Positions 36,283 to 45,108 of a stretch of 64,000 nt of DNA are shown one piece after another. Both the position numbers and the translations under genes were made by a program. The stretch lies in contig NZ_AP021875.1 in assembly GCF_009688965.1 (NCBI RefSeq), forward strand, positions 4,526,001-4,590,000. The letters are read 5' to 3'. Under the pieces are notes generated by a model. It saw only the letters and a program-made list of their open reading frames with translations, was not told the origin of the DNA and did no database searches. Each line of letters starts with the position of its first letter. The stretch's first letter is position 1. The stretch comes from Desulfosarcina widdelii. Its GTDB lineage: Bacteria > Desulfobacterota > Desulfobacteria > Desulfobacterales > Desulfosarcinaceae.

Positions 36283-37749
36283 ATGGCCGAATCGGTCATC
36301 GAACCGCTTTGCCGGACGGGGCCGATGAGCCAATCACGATCATTCATGGAACAAAGCTGTCATGCCATCTTCGACAGTATTGAAGAAGGTGTTTTTACAG
36401 TTGATTTGAAATGGCGGATTACCTCTTTTAATCGGGCGGCCGAAAAAATCACCGGTGTCCCGAAAATGGAGGCGCTCGGCCGGCCCTGCCTGGAAGTGTT
36501 CAGCGCCGACATCTGCCAAAACAACTGTGCCATCCGCAAAGCGCTGAAAGAAAATCGTCCGGTGTTCAACCTACCGGTTTACATGAACCGTTCCGACTCC
36601 CGACGTATTCCCATCGCGGTCAATGCCACGATTTTACGGGACGACAAAGGCCGAATGATCGGCGGCGTCGAGACCTTCAGAGACCTGTCCCATCTCAGCG
36701 AGCTTCAGCGCTCCTTTCAGGAGCCTCGGGTGTTCGAAAAGATGGTAAGTAAAAACAACAGGATGCTTGAAATTTTTTCGACCCTGAAACGTGTGGCCGA
36801 CAGCAGTTGTATCGTCCTGATCGAAGGCGCCACCGGTACGGGCAAAGAGCTTCTGGCCAGGGCCGTTCATAAACACAGTCCCCAAAAAAAAGGACCCTTC
36901 GTTCCGGTCAATTGCGGGGCCCTGCCGGACACCCTGGTCGAATCCGAACTTTTCGGATACAAGGCCGGGGCGTTTACGGATGCAAAAATGGACAAGCCCG
37001 GCCGGTTCGCACGTGCCCAGAACGGGACGATTTTTCTCGATGAAATCGGAGACATTCCCCATTCGCTCCAGGTTCGGCTGTTGCGCGTGCTGGAAGACGG
37101 CAGTTACGAACCCCTGGGTTCGGTGCGGCCCGCCAAGACCAATGCGCGGGTCGTGGTCGCTTCGCATCGCAAGCTTGATCGGCTGGTTGGCGAGGGGAAA
37201 TTCCGGGAAGATCTGTTTTTCCGCGTCAATGTGATCAAGCTCACCCTGCCTACCCTTTCCGAACGCAAAGAGGACATTCCTGTTCTGGCGGAGCATTTCA
37301 TCCAACGATTCGGGCGTAAAAAGAAAAAGCGCATTTTGGGTTTCACCCAGGAGGCCATGGCCGCCTTGATGCGCTACGATTGGCCGGGGAACGTCCGGGA
37401 GCTGGAAAATGCCATCGAACACGCGTTTGTGCTTTGCCAGGACGAAAAAATCGGTTTGCGGCATCTGCCGGATACCGTTTTGGCGGATATTCATGTTGCT
37501 ATCGGGAACGCCCCGGCCACGTTAAAGGAAATCGAAAAACAGGCCATCCTCCGGGCGCTTCAACGCAATAATTGGAAAAAACTGGTTACCGCCCGGGAGT
37601 TGGGTATTAACAAAAACACCCTCCGCCGTAAGATTGTGCGATACGGTCTTGCGGCCAAAAATCAAGGAAGGAGCCATGACAAAACCAGCCGCGAAAACCC
37701 AAAACAAGAGGCTAACCGTTCTGGGACCCCAGGACGAGTTTCCGTTTGA
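36283..37749 (+). CDS. PAS-domain sigma54-type regulator with GAFTDA loop
   Basis: A 488-residue regulator (474 if ATG 36325 is used; longer upstream starts are possible but lack ribosome sites). PAS domain with Cys69, 78 and 82, a different pattern from the other three. The AAA+ domain has EGATGTGKE and GAFTDA where sigma54 activators have GAFTGA; the GYKAGAFTDAK block is, as I recall, a variant found in deltaproteobacterial regulators. The C-terminal helix-turn-helix is Fis-like (TARELGINKNTLRRK). Its 3' end overlaps the first YkgJ gene by 74 nt in another frame, so it is probably functionally tied to the YkgJ pair. Confidence 0.83.
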   Translation: MAESVIEPLCRTGPMSQSRSFMEQSCHAIFDSIEEGVFTVDLKWRITSFNRAAEKITGVPKMEALGRPCLEVFSADICQNNCAIRKALKENRPVFNLPVYMNRSDSRRIPIAVNATILRDDKGRMIGGVETFRDLSHLSELQRSFQEPRVFEKMVSKNNRMLEIFSTLKRVADSSCIVLIEGATGTGKELLARAVHKHSPQKKGPFVPVNCGALPDTLVESELFGYKAGAFTDAKMDKPGRFARAQNGTIFLDEIGDIPHSLQVRLLRVLEDGSYEPLGSVRPAKTNARVVVASHRKLDRLVGEGKFREDLFFRVNVIKLTLPTLSERKEDIPVLAEHFIQRFGRKKKKRILGFTQEAMAALMRYDWPGNVRELENAIEHAFVLCQDEKIGLRHLPDTVLADIHVAIGNAPATLKEIEKQAILRALQRNNWKKLVTARELGINKNTLRRKIVRYGLAAKNQGRSHDKTSRENPKQEANRSGTPGRVSV

Positions 37750-38479
37750 GTGCCATGCCGGTCTGCCCTGCTTCACCCGATGCTGTCGGGATATCACCAT
37801 TTTTTTAACCCCCTATGATGTTTTGCGGATGAAAAATGCACTGCACCGCTCCTCCGGAGAATTCTTGTCTGCGTATACCGTGACGATGATCGGGGACAAC
37901 GGGCTTCCGATTGTCGTCCTGAAAATGGGAGAGGACGAGGAAAAAAGCTGTCCCTTTGTGACGAACCGGGGCTGCTCCATTTATTCGGACCGCCCCTGGG
38001 CCTGTCGCATCTATCCCCTGAAGCCCGAAACCACCAAGATCACGGAAAAAGCCGGAAAGTCCTACTACTCGGTAATGGATGTGCCGTTTTGTGGCGGGCT
38101 TCGGTCGGAAAAGGTTCACGGCCTGTCTGCGTGGATTGAACAACAGGGAATTCCCGTCTACCACGAAATGGAGGCCCTGTTTAAGAAAATCACCACCAAC
38201 GAGCGGCTGTCCCAGGAAAAAATCACGAACAAAAAGATCCAGGAGATGGTCTACATGGCCTGTTATGACCTGGATCGTTTCCGACGGTTTGTGATGGAAA
38301 GCACATTTCTGGAACGCTTTGAAGTCGAACCGGAAGCGGTTGAACGGCTGAAGACAGACGACACGGCCCTGTACCGGTTCGCCATCCAGTGGCTCGAATA
38401 CGGGCTGCTCGCCCAGCATGTGCTCAAGGTGCGTCCCTCGGTCATGGCGGCCAAAAAACAGGAACTGGGGGTTGAATGA
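37676..38479 (+). CDS. YkgJ-family cysteine cluster protein
   Basis: A 267-residue protein of the YkgJ/UPF0153 family with a zinc- or iron-binding cysteine cluster: CHAGLPCFTRCC near residue 28 and SCPFVTNRGCSIYSDRPWACRIYPL near 105. ATG 37676 follows AAGGAAGGAGCC and lies inside the end of the regulator gene. The exact role of the family is unknown. Overlaps the next paralogue by 4 nt. Confidence 0.82.
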   Translation: MTKPAAKTQNKRLTVLGPQDEFPFECHAGLPCFTRCCRDITIFLTPYDVLRMKNALHRSSGEFLSAYTVTMIGDNGLPIVVLKMGEDEEKSCPFVTNRGCSIYSDRPWACRIYPLKPETTKITEKAGKSYYSVMDVPFCGGLRSEKVHGLSAWIEQQGIPVYHEMEALFKKITTNERLSQEKITNKKIQEMVYMACYDLDRFRRFVMESTFLERFEVEPEAVERLKTDDTALYRFAIQWLEYGLLAQHVLKVRPSVMAAKKQELGVE

Positions 38480-39228
38480 CGGTGACCACAACGATACAGC
38501 GGCTGCCGGATCGAAAGTTCCGGTTCGCCTGCCACGCGGCGCTGCCCTGCTTTACCCGATGCTGCGCCAATCTCGAGTTGGTCCTCACAACCTATGATAT
38601 CATCCGTCTGAAAAACAGGCTGCGCCTGTCGTCGGGAGCATTTCTGGATCGCTACACCGTTGCCCATACGGATCGGCGGTCCGGGCTTCCGGTCGTCAAG
38701 CTCAGGATGCGAAACGATGCAGACCGGCGCTGTCCGTTCGTGGGTCCGAAAGGCTGCCGTGTCTACGAGGATCGCCCCGGTGCCTGCCGGCTTTACCCAT
38801 TGGGGCGGGCCGCTTCCAGGATTTCGAAAAGCCGGTCGGGAGAGGCCTACTTTACGGTCAAAGAATCGCACTGTCTGGGGTGGCAGGAAGAAACAGCGTG
38901 GACGGTTGAGCAATGGCTGACGGACCAGGGGTTGGACGAATACAATGCCATGAACGACGGCTTTCTGGATATCACCACCGGGCGGCCGCAGAATCGCCTG
39001 AAAGCGCTCGGCCGCCGGCAGCTTCAGATGGTGTACATGGCGTTTTACGATTTGGATGGGTTCCGCCGATTTGTATTCGAAAGTTCGTTTGTCGACCGAT
39101 TCGACATCGATGAGGCGGTTTTGGCGGGTATCCGGACGGACGACAGGGCGTTGATGGACTTTGCCTGCCGCTGGCTGAAATTTTCCCTCTTCGGCGAAAT
39201 GACGTTTCGGATCAAAGAGCATGCCTAA
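38476..39228 (+). CDS. YkgJ-family cysteine cluster protein, tandem paralogue
   Basis: A 250-residue paralogue of the preceding protein, with CHAALPCFTRCC and RCPFVGPKGCRVYEDRPGACRLYPL. Same overall plan including the C-terminal MVYMAFYDLDGFRRFVFESSFV helix. The two genes arose by tandem duplication and are translationally coupled (ATGA). They may form a heterodimer. Confidence 0.82.
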   Translation: MTVTTTIQRLPDRKFRFACHAALPCFTRCCANLELVLTTYDIIRLKNRLRLSSGAFLDRYTVAHTDRRSGLPVVKLRMRNDADRRCPFVGPKGCRVYEDRPGACRLYPLGRAASRISKSRSGEAYFTVKESHCLGWQEETAWTVEQWLTDQGLDEYNAMNDGFLDITTGRPQNRLKALGRRQLQMVYMAFYDLDGFRRFVFESSFVDRFDIDEAVLAGIRTDDRALMDFACRWLKFSLFGEMTFRIKEHA

Positions 39229-39271
39229 ATGCTACGTTCCCGATTGAGGGGGGCGGAACGGCCGTCCGGCA

Positions 39272-39541
39272 TCACGCTTCGATAATATCGTCCTTCAGGG
39301 CGTTGTCGGACCAGACCGGCAGGGGCGCGAATTTGCCGGTGTCGGGATCCAGGCGGCAACGGTAGGAAGCCCGGGTGGCCTGTTGTTCCCATAACCGCTC
39401 CCACCCCTGGACGTAATAGGGGCAGTCGTCGTTGAAGCAGACGTAAAAGAATTCATTGGGCCAGGTGGAGGCCAGGGGCACGCGCCATTTTTTCATTTTC
39501 CGGCCGCAGTGGGGGCAATTTGGTGGTTGGTTGACTGTCAT
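39272..39541 (-). CDS. Small zinc-ribbon protein (89 aa)
   Basis: An 89-residue protein with a zinc-ribbon pattern: CPHCGRKM near residue 9 and YVCFNDDCPYY near 33. It resembles Ogr/Delta-like zinc-finger proteins in the cysteine layout only. The start at 39541 follows AAAGGGTC. Divergent from the small protein at 39590. Function unknown. Confidence 0.7.
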   Translation of the reverse strand: MTVNQPPNCPHCGRKMKKWRVPLASTWPNEFFYVCFNDDCPYYVQGWERLWEQQATRASYRCRLDPDTGKFAPLPVWSDNALKDDIIEA

Positions 39542-39589
39542 AAAAGACCCTTTCTTTCGGTAACCGGTTGACTGGTCAAGGAGGAAGCC

Positions 39590-39841
39590 ATGACCCAGAT
39601 GGTAGAAAAAGGAAATGTTCCCAGCGATTACTTCGAAGCGGCCCTGGAAAACGGCGAGCTGGTGATGGCCCCCTGCTGCGCCTGCGGCAACCGCCTCGAC
39701 GACGATTATTTCTGTGAACAATGCCATCGCGCATGCCGTTGCCGTCTGGTCCTTTGCCGGGATGCCGACACCTTGGACCGGGTTCGGCAATATATCCGCA
39801 AATCCTCTCAGTTTTCGGGGCTTACGGCCAGGCTCGCCTAA
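39590..39841 (+). CDS. Small Cys-rich zinc-ribbon protein (83 aa)
   Basis: An 83-residue protein with PCCACGNRL and YFCEQCHRACRC, enough cysteines for one or two zinc sites, then a helical C-terminus. AAGGAGGAAGCC precedes the ATG. No family recognised. Its 3' end converges on the SEC-C gene. Confidence 0.7.
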   Translation: MTQMVEKGNVPSDYFEAALENGELVMAPCCACGNRLDDDYFCEQCHRACRCRLVLCRDADTLDRVRQYIRKSSQFSGLTARLA

Positions 39842-39857
39842 GCAAGCAGTCGTCGAA

Positions 39858-41195
39858 TCATTCGGGCGGTATCGCCGCACTTGCCAGGTCTTTCAGGCGT
39901 CGAATCGCCCTGTCGATCATCTTTTCTCCTCCGATTTTTTGGCTGGCGGCTTCCATTGCCGGCAGCGCATCGATGGTTTCGAATTTCCCCAGTGCATCGC
40001 CGGCCCAGTTGACCACGTGAGGGCTTTCATGGGCGAGAAGGCCCAGCAGCAGGTCATAGGCCTCCGGTGTCCGAATATTGCCGAGCACCGAAACGATGCC
40101 GGTTTTGATCGGATCGAATTTCCTGTCCATGGAAAACGCCTCCCGGATGGCCGTTATGACGGCAGCCCCCCGCTTTTCCAGATAGTGAAGGCTGGCGCCG
40201 GAGGCATAGGAAAAGCCGAACATGGAGATGTCGATCAGGGTCCGGGTGGCCATGGGGGTCGGGTAGACCGATAGAATTTCGGGGACGAAAAGACCGGACC
40301 AGGAGTATTTCCAGGCCAATGGACGTAGATGCGGGACCACGTCAGGGCCGGCGGTCTTGAGCCGTTGGATCGGTTCTGCCAGGGCCTTGCGACGCAGATC
40401 GAGGCCCCGGGTTCGATCATTCGGAAACCGGCTGGCATCGTCCGCCGTTTTCAGGGCCGAGACCCATTCGACGATGCCGGCATCTTCCTCGATCGCGCAT
40501 TGGTCGTTGTATGCTTTGGCCTTCAGCGCGATCCAGGTTTTTTGAAGCCAGGTCAGGGGCGGATAAAAATAGGACAGGGCCGGCCGGTCGATTTCGGAAT
40601 CCCGATAGCGGCCATGTTCGATAAAAAAGGACTTTTCGCTTTCGGCCACGGCCATACGCTTTTTACAGATGTCGAGCGCCTGATCGAATTGCCCGGCATG
40701 CAGCTTGGCGGTGGACAGGATATCGTGGAGCCGATCTTCGTCCGGATACCGTTCGAGCAGGGTCGCAGCGCGATCGATCGCTTCGCCATATCGGCCGGCG
40801 CGCAGTCGGTCGAAAGTTTTTTCGATCTGCGCGATGAGCTGTGTCTGTTCGGCGTTTTTGGCCGGCTGCGCTGCGGAGGTCGCCGACGGTTTGGCCTGTC
40901 CGGCCGACCCATGCCGCGGCCCATGTCGATTCAGGCAGCAGTGCTTGTATTTTTTTCCCGACCCGCACGGGCAGGGGGCGTTTCTGCCGATTTTTTCAGG
41001 CGGCGAATCGGACACCCTGGCCCGTTCCTGTTCGATGAGGGCCAGCAGGTCGTCCCGAATGCGCAGCAGGCGCGTTCGGGAAACCCCGGCCTTTCGGGCA
41101 ACCGTATCCGGATCACGGCCGCGCAGCAGTTCCAGAACGGGTTCGAGATCGGCCTCGGACATGGTGTCGAGCGTGATTTGGGGTTCGATGGTCAT
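39858..41195 (-). CDS. SEC-C motif protein with repeat domain
   Basis: A 445-residue protein. An N-terminal helical part includes a short HTH-like stretch (VARKAGVSRTRLLRIRD). The SEC-C zinc motif APCPCGSGKKYKHCC lies at about 78. Helical TPR/HEAT-like segments follow (GEAIDRAATLLERYPDEDRLHD; TPEAYDLLLGLLAHESPHV). SEC-C domains bind zinc and often attach to protein-quality or uncharacterised scaffolds. The start at 41195 is chosen because the longer frame upstream is unlike coding sequence. The tail may sense a modified substrate; function unknown. Confidence 0.78.
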   Translation of the reverse strand: MTIEPQITLDTMSEADLEPVLELLRGRDPDTVARKAGVSRTRLLRIRDDLLALIEQERARVSDSPPEKIGRNAPCPCGSGKKYKHCCLNRHGPRHGSAGQAKPSATSAAQPAKNAEQTQLIAQIEKTFDRLRAGRYGEAIDRAATLLERYPDEDRLHDILSTAKLHAGQFDQALDICKKRMAVAESEKSFFIEHGRYRDSEIDRPALSYFYPPLTWLQKTWIALKAKAYNDQCAIEEDAGIVEWVSALKTADDASRFPNDRTRGLDLRRKALAEPIQRLKTAGPDVVPHLRPLAWKYSWSGLFVPEILSVYPTPMATRTLIDISMFGFSYASGASLHYLEKRGAAVITAIREAFSMDRKFDPIKTGIVSVLGNIRTPEAYDLLLGLLAHESPHVVNWAGDALGKFETIDALPAMEAASQKIGGEKMIDRAIRRLKDLASAAIPPE

Positions 41196-41235
41196 GGTTG
41201 GCAGCCTCTTTTCATTGAAAACCAGGGAGAGTGGT

Positions 41236-41490
41236 TCAGATGGTGTCGAAAAATTCCTTGCACGCCCGGGCAAAGCCGGCTTCGTAGGCCTGAAAATTAA
41301 AACTGGCGTCCCCCAGGTGTCGGTTGAGCGTCTCGGCTCGATAAAGATCCCAGCCGACCGGGATGGATCCGGCACGGGCCACCGCGGCCAATTCGTCATA
41401 ATCCGCTTCGTGCCTGGCGAAGACCTCTCCTTTTCGGTAGCCCCGCTGGAACCAGGTTTCCGCATTCGCCTTGTTTTTTTGTTCTTTCAT
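41236..41490 (-). CDS. Hypothetical protein (84 aa)
   Basis: An 84-residue acidic, soluble protein (MKEQKNKANAETWFQRGYRKGE start) that I do not recognise. GAAGAAGGCATC precedes the start at 41490. It lies 40 nt upstream of the SEC-C gene on the same strand and is probably co-transcribed. Confidence 0.6.
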   Translation of the reverse strand: MKEQKNKANAETWFQRGYRKGEVFARHEADYDELAAVARAGSIPVGWDLYRAETLNRHLGDASFNFQAYEAGFARACKEFFDTI

Positions 41491-41522
41491 GATGCCTTCT
41501 TCCGGTAAACCCCAACGTTGCA

Positions 41523-41811
41523 AAAGCCGGAGCGATTCAGAGCCAAGGCGCCAAGGGAGCCGCCGTAGTCATCTACTGCAAGCCCTTGGCAACGCCGGAT
41601 CTGGATGGCTCCGGCTTTCCCGCAAGGGTAAAAACATGAGAAAATCATTGGTTTTTCAAAAAATCCCATTGGGTGCATTCCTGATATGCATCGCTGTTGT
41701 TCTGATTTGTTCATGTTTTCAAACAGGACCAATGATTTTCCCATGTTTTTATGCAACTATGGGGTAAAAGGGACAGCAGCCGCAATAGGCGCCCAACCCT
41801 TGCGGCTGCTG
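41523..41811. repeat. Cluster of inverted repeats in a gene-free gap
   Basis: Within the 375-nt gap 41491-41865 there are three inverted repeats: 41523-41533 with 41608-41618 (11 bp), 41631-41652 with 41728-41749 (22 bp, one mismatch), and 41774-41785 with 41800-41811 (12 bp, perfect). I see no convincing gene. This may be a decayed palindromic mobile repeat or a structured RNA/terminator region. Confidence 0.5.
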
Positions 41812-41865
41812 CAGGAGGATTCCTGTATGGCATTTTACAGGCATCCAAAGAAGGGGGCGCCACAA

Positions 41866-42213
41866 TCAGCACTGGCCCCATTGGACGCGCGCGTACGATT
41901 GTGCGAATGTCCGGTAGTGATCGGGGCTCAGGATGTGGATCCCGTCCTTGTCGAATTTCAACAACCGATACGAATCGATTTCGGTTTGTTCGCTCACGAT
42001 TTCGTCACAAAGTTGGACCAGGTCCTGCACTGCCTCCGCATGGGTTTCCACGGTCGCCCGAACCAGCGTTGAATTCGGAACAGTTGCATTTTTCTGATAT
42101 CCGGCCAAGATGACCTCCGCGATCCGGTCTTCATTGACCGGGACGGGGAAAACGGCCACATAGATCTCCGTTACCCGTTCAACGGTTTTTTCGTGCCTGC
42201 CTGGACCCGACAT
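41866..42213 (-). CDS. Hypothetical protein (115 aa)
   Basis: A 115-residue protein of mixed alpha/beta composition with an N-terminal strand (TEIYVAVFPVPVNEDRIAEVI). AAGAGGAGTACGAT precedes the start at 42213. It lies 96 nt downstream of aprA on the same strand and may be co-transcribed with aprBA. Not recognised; the position where many sulfate reducers carry qmoA is occupied by this gene instead. Confidence 0.65.
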   Translation of the reverse strand: MSGPGRHEKTVERVTEIYVAVFPVPVNEDRIAEVILAGYQKNATVPNSTLVRATVETHAEAVQDLVQLCDEIVSEQTEIDSYRLLKFDKDGIHILSPDHYRTFAQSYARVQWGQC

Positions 42214-42309
42214 ATCGTACTCCTCTTTATGGGGTCAAAAGACACGACATCGCCCCGGGGTACGGTCCCTGCCCGGGTGCCGGCTGGCATCCGGGCAGCA
42301 CCCACAGGG

Positions 42310-44262
42310 CTACATGCCGACCACCTCCTTGATTTCCACAAGGTGGTGCAGTGGCCGGGTGAGCATGGTGAACTCATCTTTTTCCGCATCGTAGACCGAG
42401 TTGACAAATACCTTGCCCCACTTCTCTTCGTCCATTTTTCTGAAATCGGAACGGTAATAATATCCCGGCCAGCGGGTTTCCTCGCGGAACAGCTTGTGCC
42501 GGGTGTGGGCTTCGGCAATCTGGACACGATGGACATTTTCCCAGCAGCGCATCAGTTCGTGGAGGTTGCGGGCGGCGAGCTTGTTCAGGTCCTCCTTGAG
42601 CAGTTTGATCAGGTCCAGTGCGATGTTCAAGGTGATCGCGCTGCAGTTATACTGGGATCCCCAGCCGGCGACATATTCGTCCATGATCTTGTTGAGCCGG
42701 AAAATGGCCATTTTGGGCGTAATGTAATTGGGGTTGACCTCTTCCACCGGCAGGTCGTATTTCTTGTCGGTCGAGCCCAAGGTCGTGTAGTTTTTATGGT
42801 CTTCATAGTGTTTGAGGGGCAGGACGATCCGCTCTTTGAGTTTGTCCACCTCGGCCGAATCGACTTCAGGCAGTTCCGGGTTGTCCACACAGTATTTTAC
42901 CGCGGCCTTGGCGGCGATGCGCCCTTCGGTAAAGGACCCGGAAGAGAACTTGTGGCTGGACACACCCACCCCGTCTCCGGCGGCAAACAGCCCTTTGACC
43001 GTGGTCATACGGTTGTAGCCCCAGAAATAATCGCTTTTCGATTCGCCGGTCTGAATGTCTTCGGGACCGCTGGTCCACGCGCCGGAAGCACCGGAATGGG
43101 AACCGATGAAGTACGGTTCGGAAGGCATGATTTCCGAGGGGCCTTCCTCGGGGAAGACATCCTTGGCCGCCCACAGGACCGCCTGGCTGATGGTCATATC
43201 GAGGAAATCCTCCCAGGCCTCGGCCTCCAGTTTCTTGAGTTCTTTTTTGTAGGCCTTTTCGTCCGGGGCCTGTTCGGCCAGTTTGGCGATGGCCTTGTCC
43301 GTGTGAATAAAAATGGGACCGTCGCCCTTGTGATACATCTCGATCATCATCAGGTGGTTGCGCAGACAGGTGGGAATGGGTTTGACCTCGCCGTAGGGCG
43401 GCCAGTTGTGCAACTCACCGCCTTCGGCCAGCCCTTCGGCCATGTAATTATATCCGGTTGCCGACGTGGCAGCGGCCTTGAACAGAAGGAACCACGCCCC
43501 GACCGGACCGTAGCCGTCCTTGAAACGCCCCGGAATGAAAACCACTTCCTGGGATGTCATCTCGGCACCGGCCGTGGTGGTCAGGTAGGAACTCGATCCG
43601 GCGTTCCAGGGTGGATACCAGGCCCTTCCCAATCCTTCTCCGGTAGATCGCGGTCTGAAAACGTGAACGGCGCCGCCGGCGCTGACGATGCAGGCCTTGA
43701 ACTTGAACACGTAAATTTCAGGGTCCCGTACGCTGAAGCCGATGGCTCCCGCTACTTTGTTTTTGTCGTTTTTATCCAGCAGCAGGCGGACGACGAACAC
43801 CCGCTCGATAATGTTGTCCATGCCGACGGCGTTCTTGCCGGCTTCGGCAACGATGGCCTTGTAGCTTTCCCCGTTGATCATCAGCTGCCAGCGGCCTTCG
43901 TGGACGTAGTTGCCGTCCGGGTCCGTCCAGATGGGCAATCCGTAGCCCTCGAACATGTGCACCGATCCGTTTACATGCCGGGAGATGTCCATCACCAGGT
44001 CGTCCCGGCAAAGGCCCATGAGGTCCTGGCGGACGTAGCTGAGATAATCGACCGGGCTGTTTTCGCCCTGATATTGGTTGATGGCCGAAAGCCCCATGCC
44101 CACGGCACCGCTGCGCTCCATAGCCGCTTTGTCCACCACGGTAATCTTGACGCCGTTTTCCTTGGCCCAGTGGGCGCCTTCCACGCAGGCGCCGGATCCC
44201 GCCATCCCGGGGCCGATGATCAAAAGATCGGTTGTTACCTCGACAGTTTTAAATTCCTCCAT
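42310..44262 (-). CDS. aprA: Adenylylsulfate reductase, alpha subunit
   Basis: A 650-residue flavoprotein that reduces APS to sulfite and AMP in the cytoplasm, the second activation step of sulfate respiration. FAD-binding start DLLIIGPGMAGSGACVEGAHWA (12-33); conserved AprA blocks include GAVGMGLSAINQYQG, SHSGASGAWTSGPED and the C-terminal RWPGYYYRSDF. Full family length. It follows aprB by 13 nt. Electrons normally arrive from menaquinol through QmoABC via AprB. Confidence 0.96.
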   Translation of the reverse strand: MEEFKTVEVTTDLLIIGPGMAGSGACVEGAHWAKENGVKITVVDKAAMERSGAVGMGLSAINQYQGENSPVDYLSYVRQDLMGLCRDDLVMDISRHVNGSVHMFEGYGLPIWTDPDGNYVHEGRWQLMINGESYKAIVAEAGKNAVGMDNIIERVFVVRLLLDKNDKNKVAGAIGFSVRDPEIYVFKFKACIVSAGGAVHVFRPRSTGEGLGRAWYPPWNAGSSSYLTTTAGAEMTSQEVVFIPGRFKDGYGPVGAWFLLFKAAATSATGYNYMAEGLAEGGELHNWPPYGEVKPIPTCLRNHLMMIEMYHKGDGPIFIHTDKAIAKLAEQAPDEKAYKKELKKLEAEAWEDFLDMTISQAVLWAAKDVFPEEGPSEIMPSEPYFIGSHSGASGAWTSGPEDIQTGESKSDYFWGYNRMTTVKGLFAAGDGVGVSSHKFSSGSFTEGRIAAKAAVKYCVDNPELPEVDSAEVDKLKERIVLPLKHYEDHKNYTTLGSTDKKYDLPVEEVNPNYITPKMAIFRLNKIMDEYVAGWGSQYNCSAITLNIALDLIKLLKEDLNKLAARNLHELMRCWENVHRVQIAEAHTRHKLFREETRWPGYYYRSDFRKMDEEKWGKVFVNSVYDAEKDEFTMLTRPLHHLVEIKEVVGM

Positions 44263-44275
44263 CTTGATCCCTCCC

Positions 44276-44719
44276 CTAATCTCCCAGAGTCCAAAGTTGA
44301 TTGGCTTTCAGCGAGGCCGGTTCCGTGAACAGGAGCTGGTCATCCAATTTGCCCGGTCCGATTCCGAAGCCACCATCCGGTTTGGCCTCTCCTTCGGGCG
44401 TGGTCCGGATGGGGAATTTGAATCGTTTGATCGTTCCTCCCCTGAACTTGACCGTCCACATGATGTCTTCTGACCCGCGCATGGGTACAACGCTGGCGCC
44501 CAAAGGGGTAAAGTCAGCGTAGCCCCGGACTTCGATGGCCTGGGTGGGACATATCTTGACACAGTTGTAGCACTCCCAGCACATATCCGGTTCGGCGTTA
44601 TACGCTTTCATCCGGTCCACATCCAAAACCATGAGATCGTTGGGGCAGATGTACATGCATGCAGTTTTGTCCCCGCCCTTGCAGCCGTCGCACTTTTCAT
44701 CGATGACAAAACTCGGCAT
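44276..44719 (-). CDS. aprB: Adenylylsulfate reductase, beta subunit
   Basis: A 147-residue ferredoxin-type subunit with two [4Fe-4S] sites: CDGCKGGDKTACMYICP near residue 10 and CWECYNCVKICP near 47, followed by the AprB-specific tail that wraps around AprA. It passes electrons to the AprA flavin. AAAGGAGGGAAAA precedes the start. aprB-aprA is the usual gene order. Confidence 0.96.
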   Translation of the reverse strand: MPSFVIDEKCDGCKGGDKTACMYICPNDLMVLDVDRMKAYNAEPDMCWECYNCVKICPTQAIEVRGYADFTPLGASVVPMRGSEDIMWTVKFRGGTIKRFKFPIRTTPEGEAKPDGGFGIGPGKLDDQLLFTEPASLKANQLWTLGD

Positions 44720-44862
44720 TTTTCCCTCCTTTGCAGTTAGTGATTGATGCCCGTTGCCGTTTTAAAGCCAAATAAATGTGTTGAATCACCTCCTTGAATC
44801 AATGGGGTTGGCCGGCACGTACCTAAATTCTACGCGAGGGGACCGGCGATAACCCAGTGTTG

Positions 44863-44878
44863 AGCAAAAGAGCTGCCA
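44863..44878 (-). promoter_or_regulatory. Sigma54-like promoter upstream of aprBA
   Basis: On the minus strand TGGCAGCTCTTTTGCT matches TGGCAC-N5-TTGCW except G for C at position 6. Transcription would start near 44852, about 130 nt before aprB. A palindrome ATTGTAACAAT lies upstream at 44903-44913. No other gene is apparent in the 44720-45108 gap. The match may be chance; aprBA is normally considered constitutive. Confidence 0.4.
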
Positions 44879-45108
44879 AGACGTAAACAGGTATCGGAAA
44901 ACATTGTAACAATACGTAAATAAAGGTTTTTTTGTTTAGTGGGTGGAGATTCGAGTGTGTGAGGATGGTGTCCGAAGAGTACAAATTGAGGATTTTTAAG
45001 GGGAAGGAGGCTTCATTTTGAATCCTTTTCGGCGGATCGACATAATGAAGGGCGGATCGACAGTCTCGGCCCATCCAGCCCGCAATGTGGTGAACCCGCT
45101 GGAAACGT

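Noticed and set aside
36950-37010. GAFTDA in the 36283 regulator as a loss-of-function mutation
   Set aside because: The surrounding GYKAGAFTDAK...KPGRF block looks like a natural subfamily variant, so I do not call it broken.
42193-44328. 711-residue plus-strand open frame opposite aprA
   Set aside because: aprA is certain from its conserved blocks; the opposite frame has no family signature.
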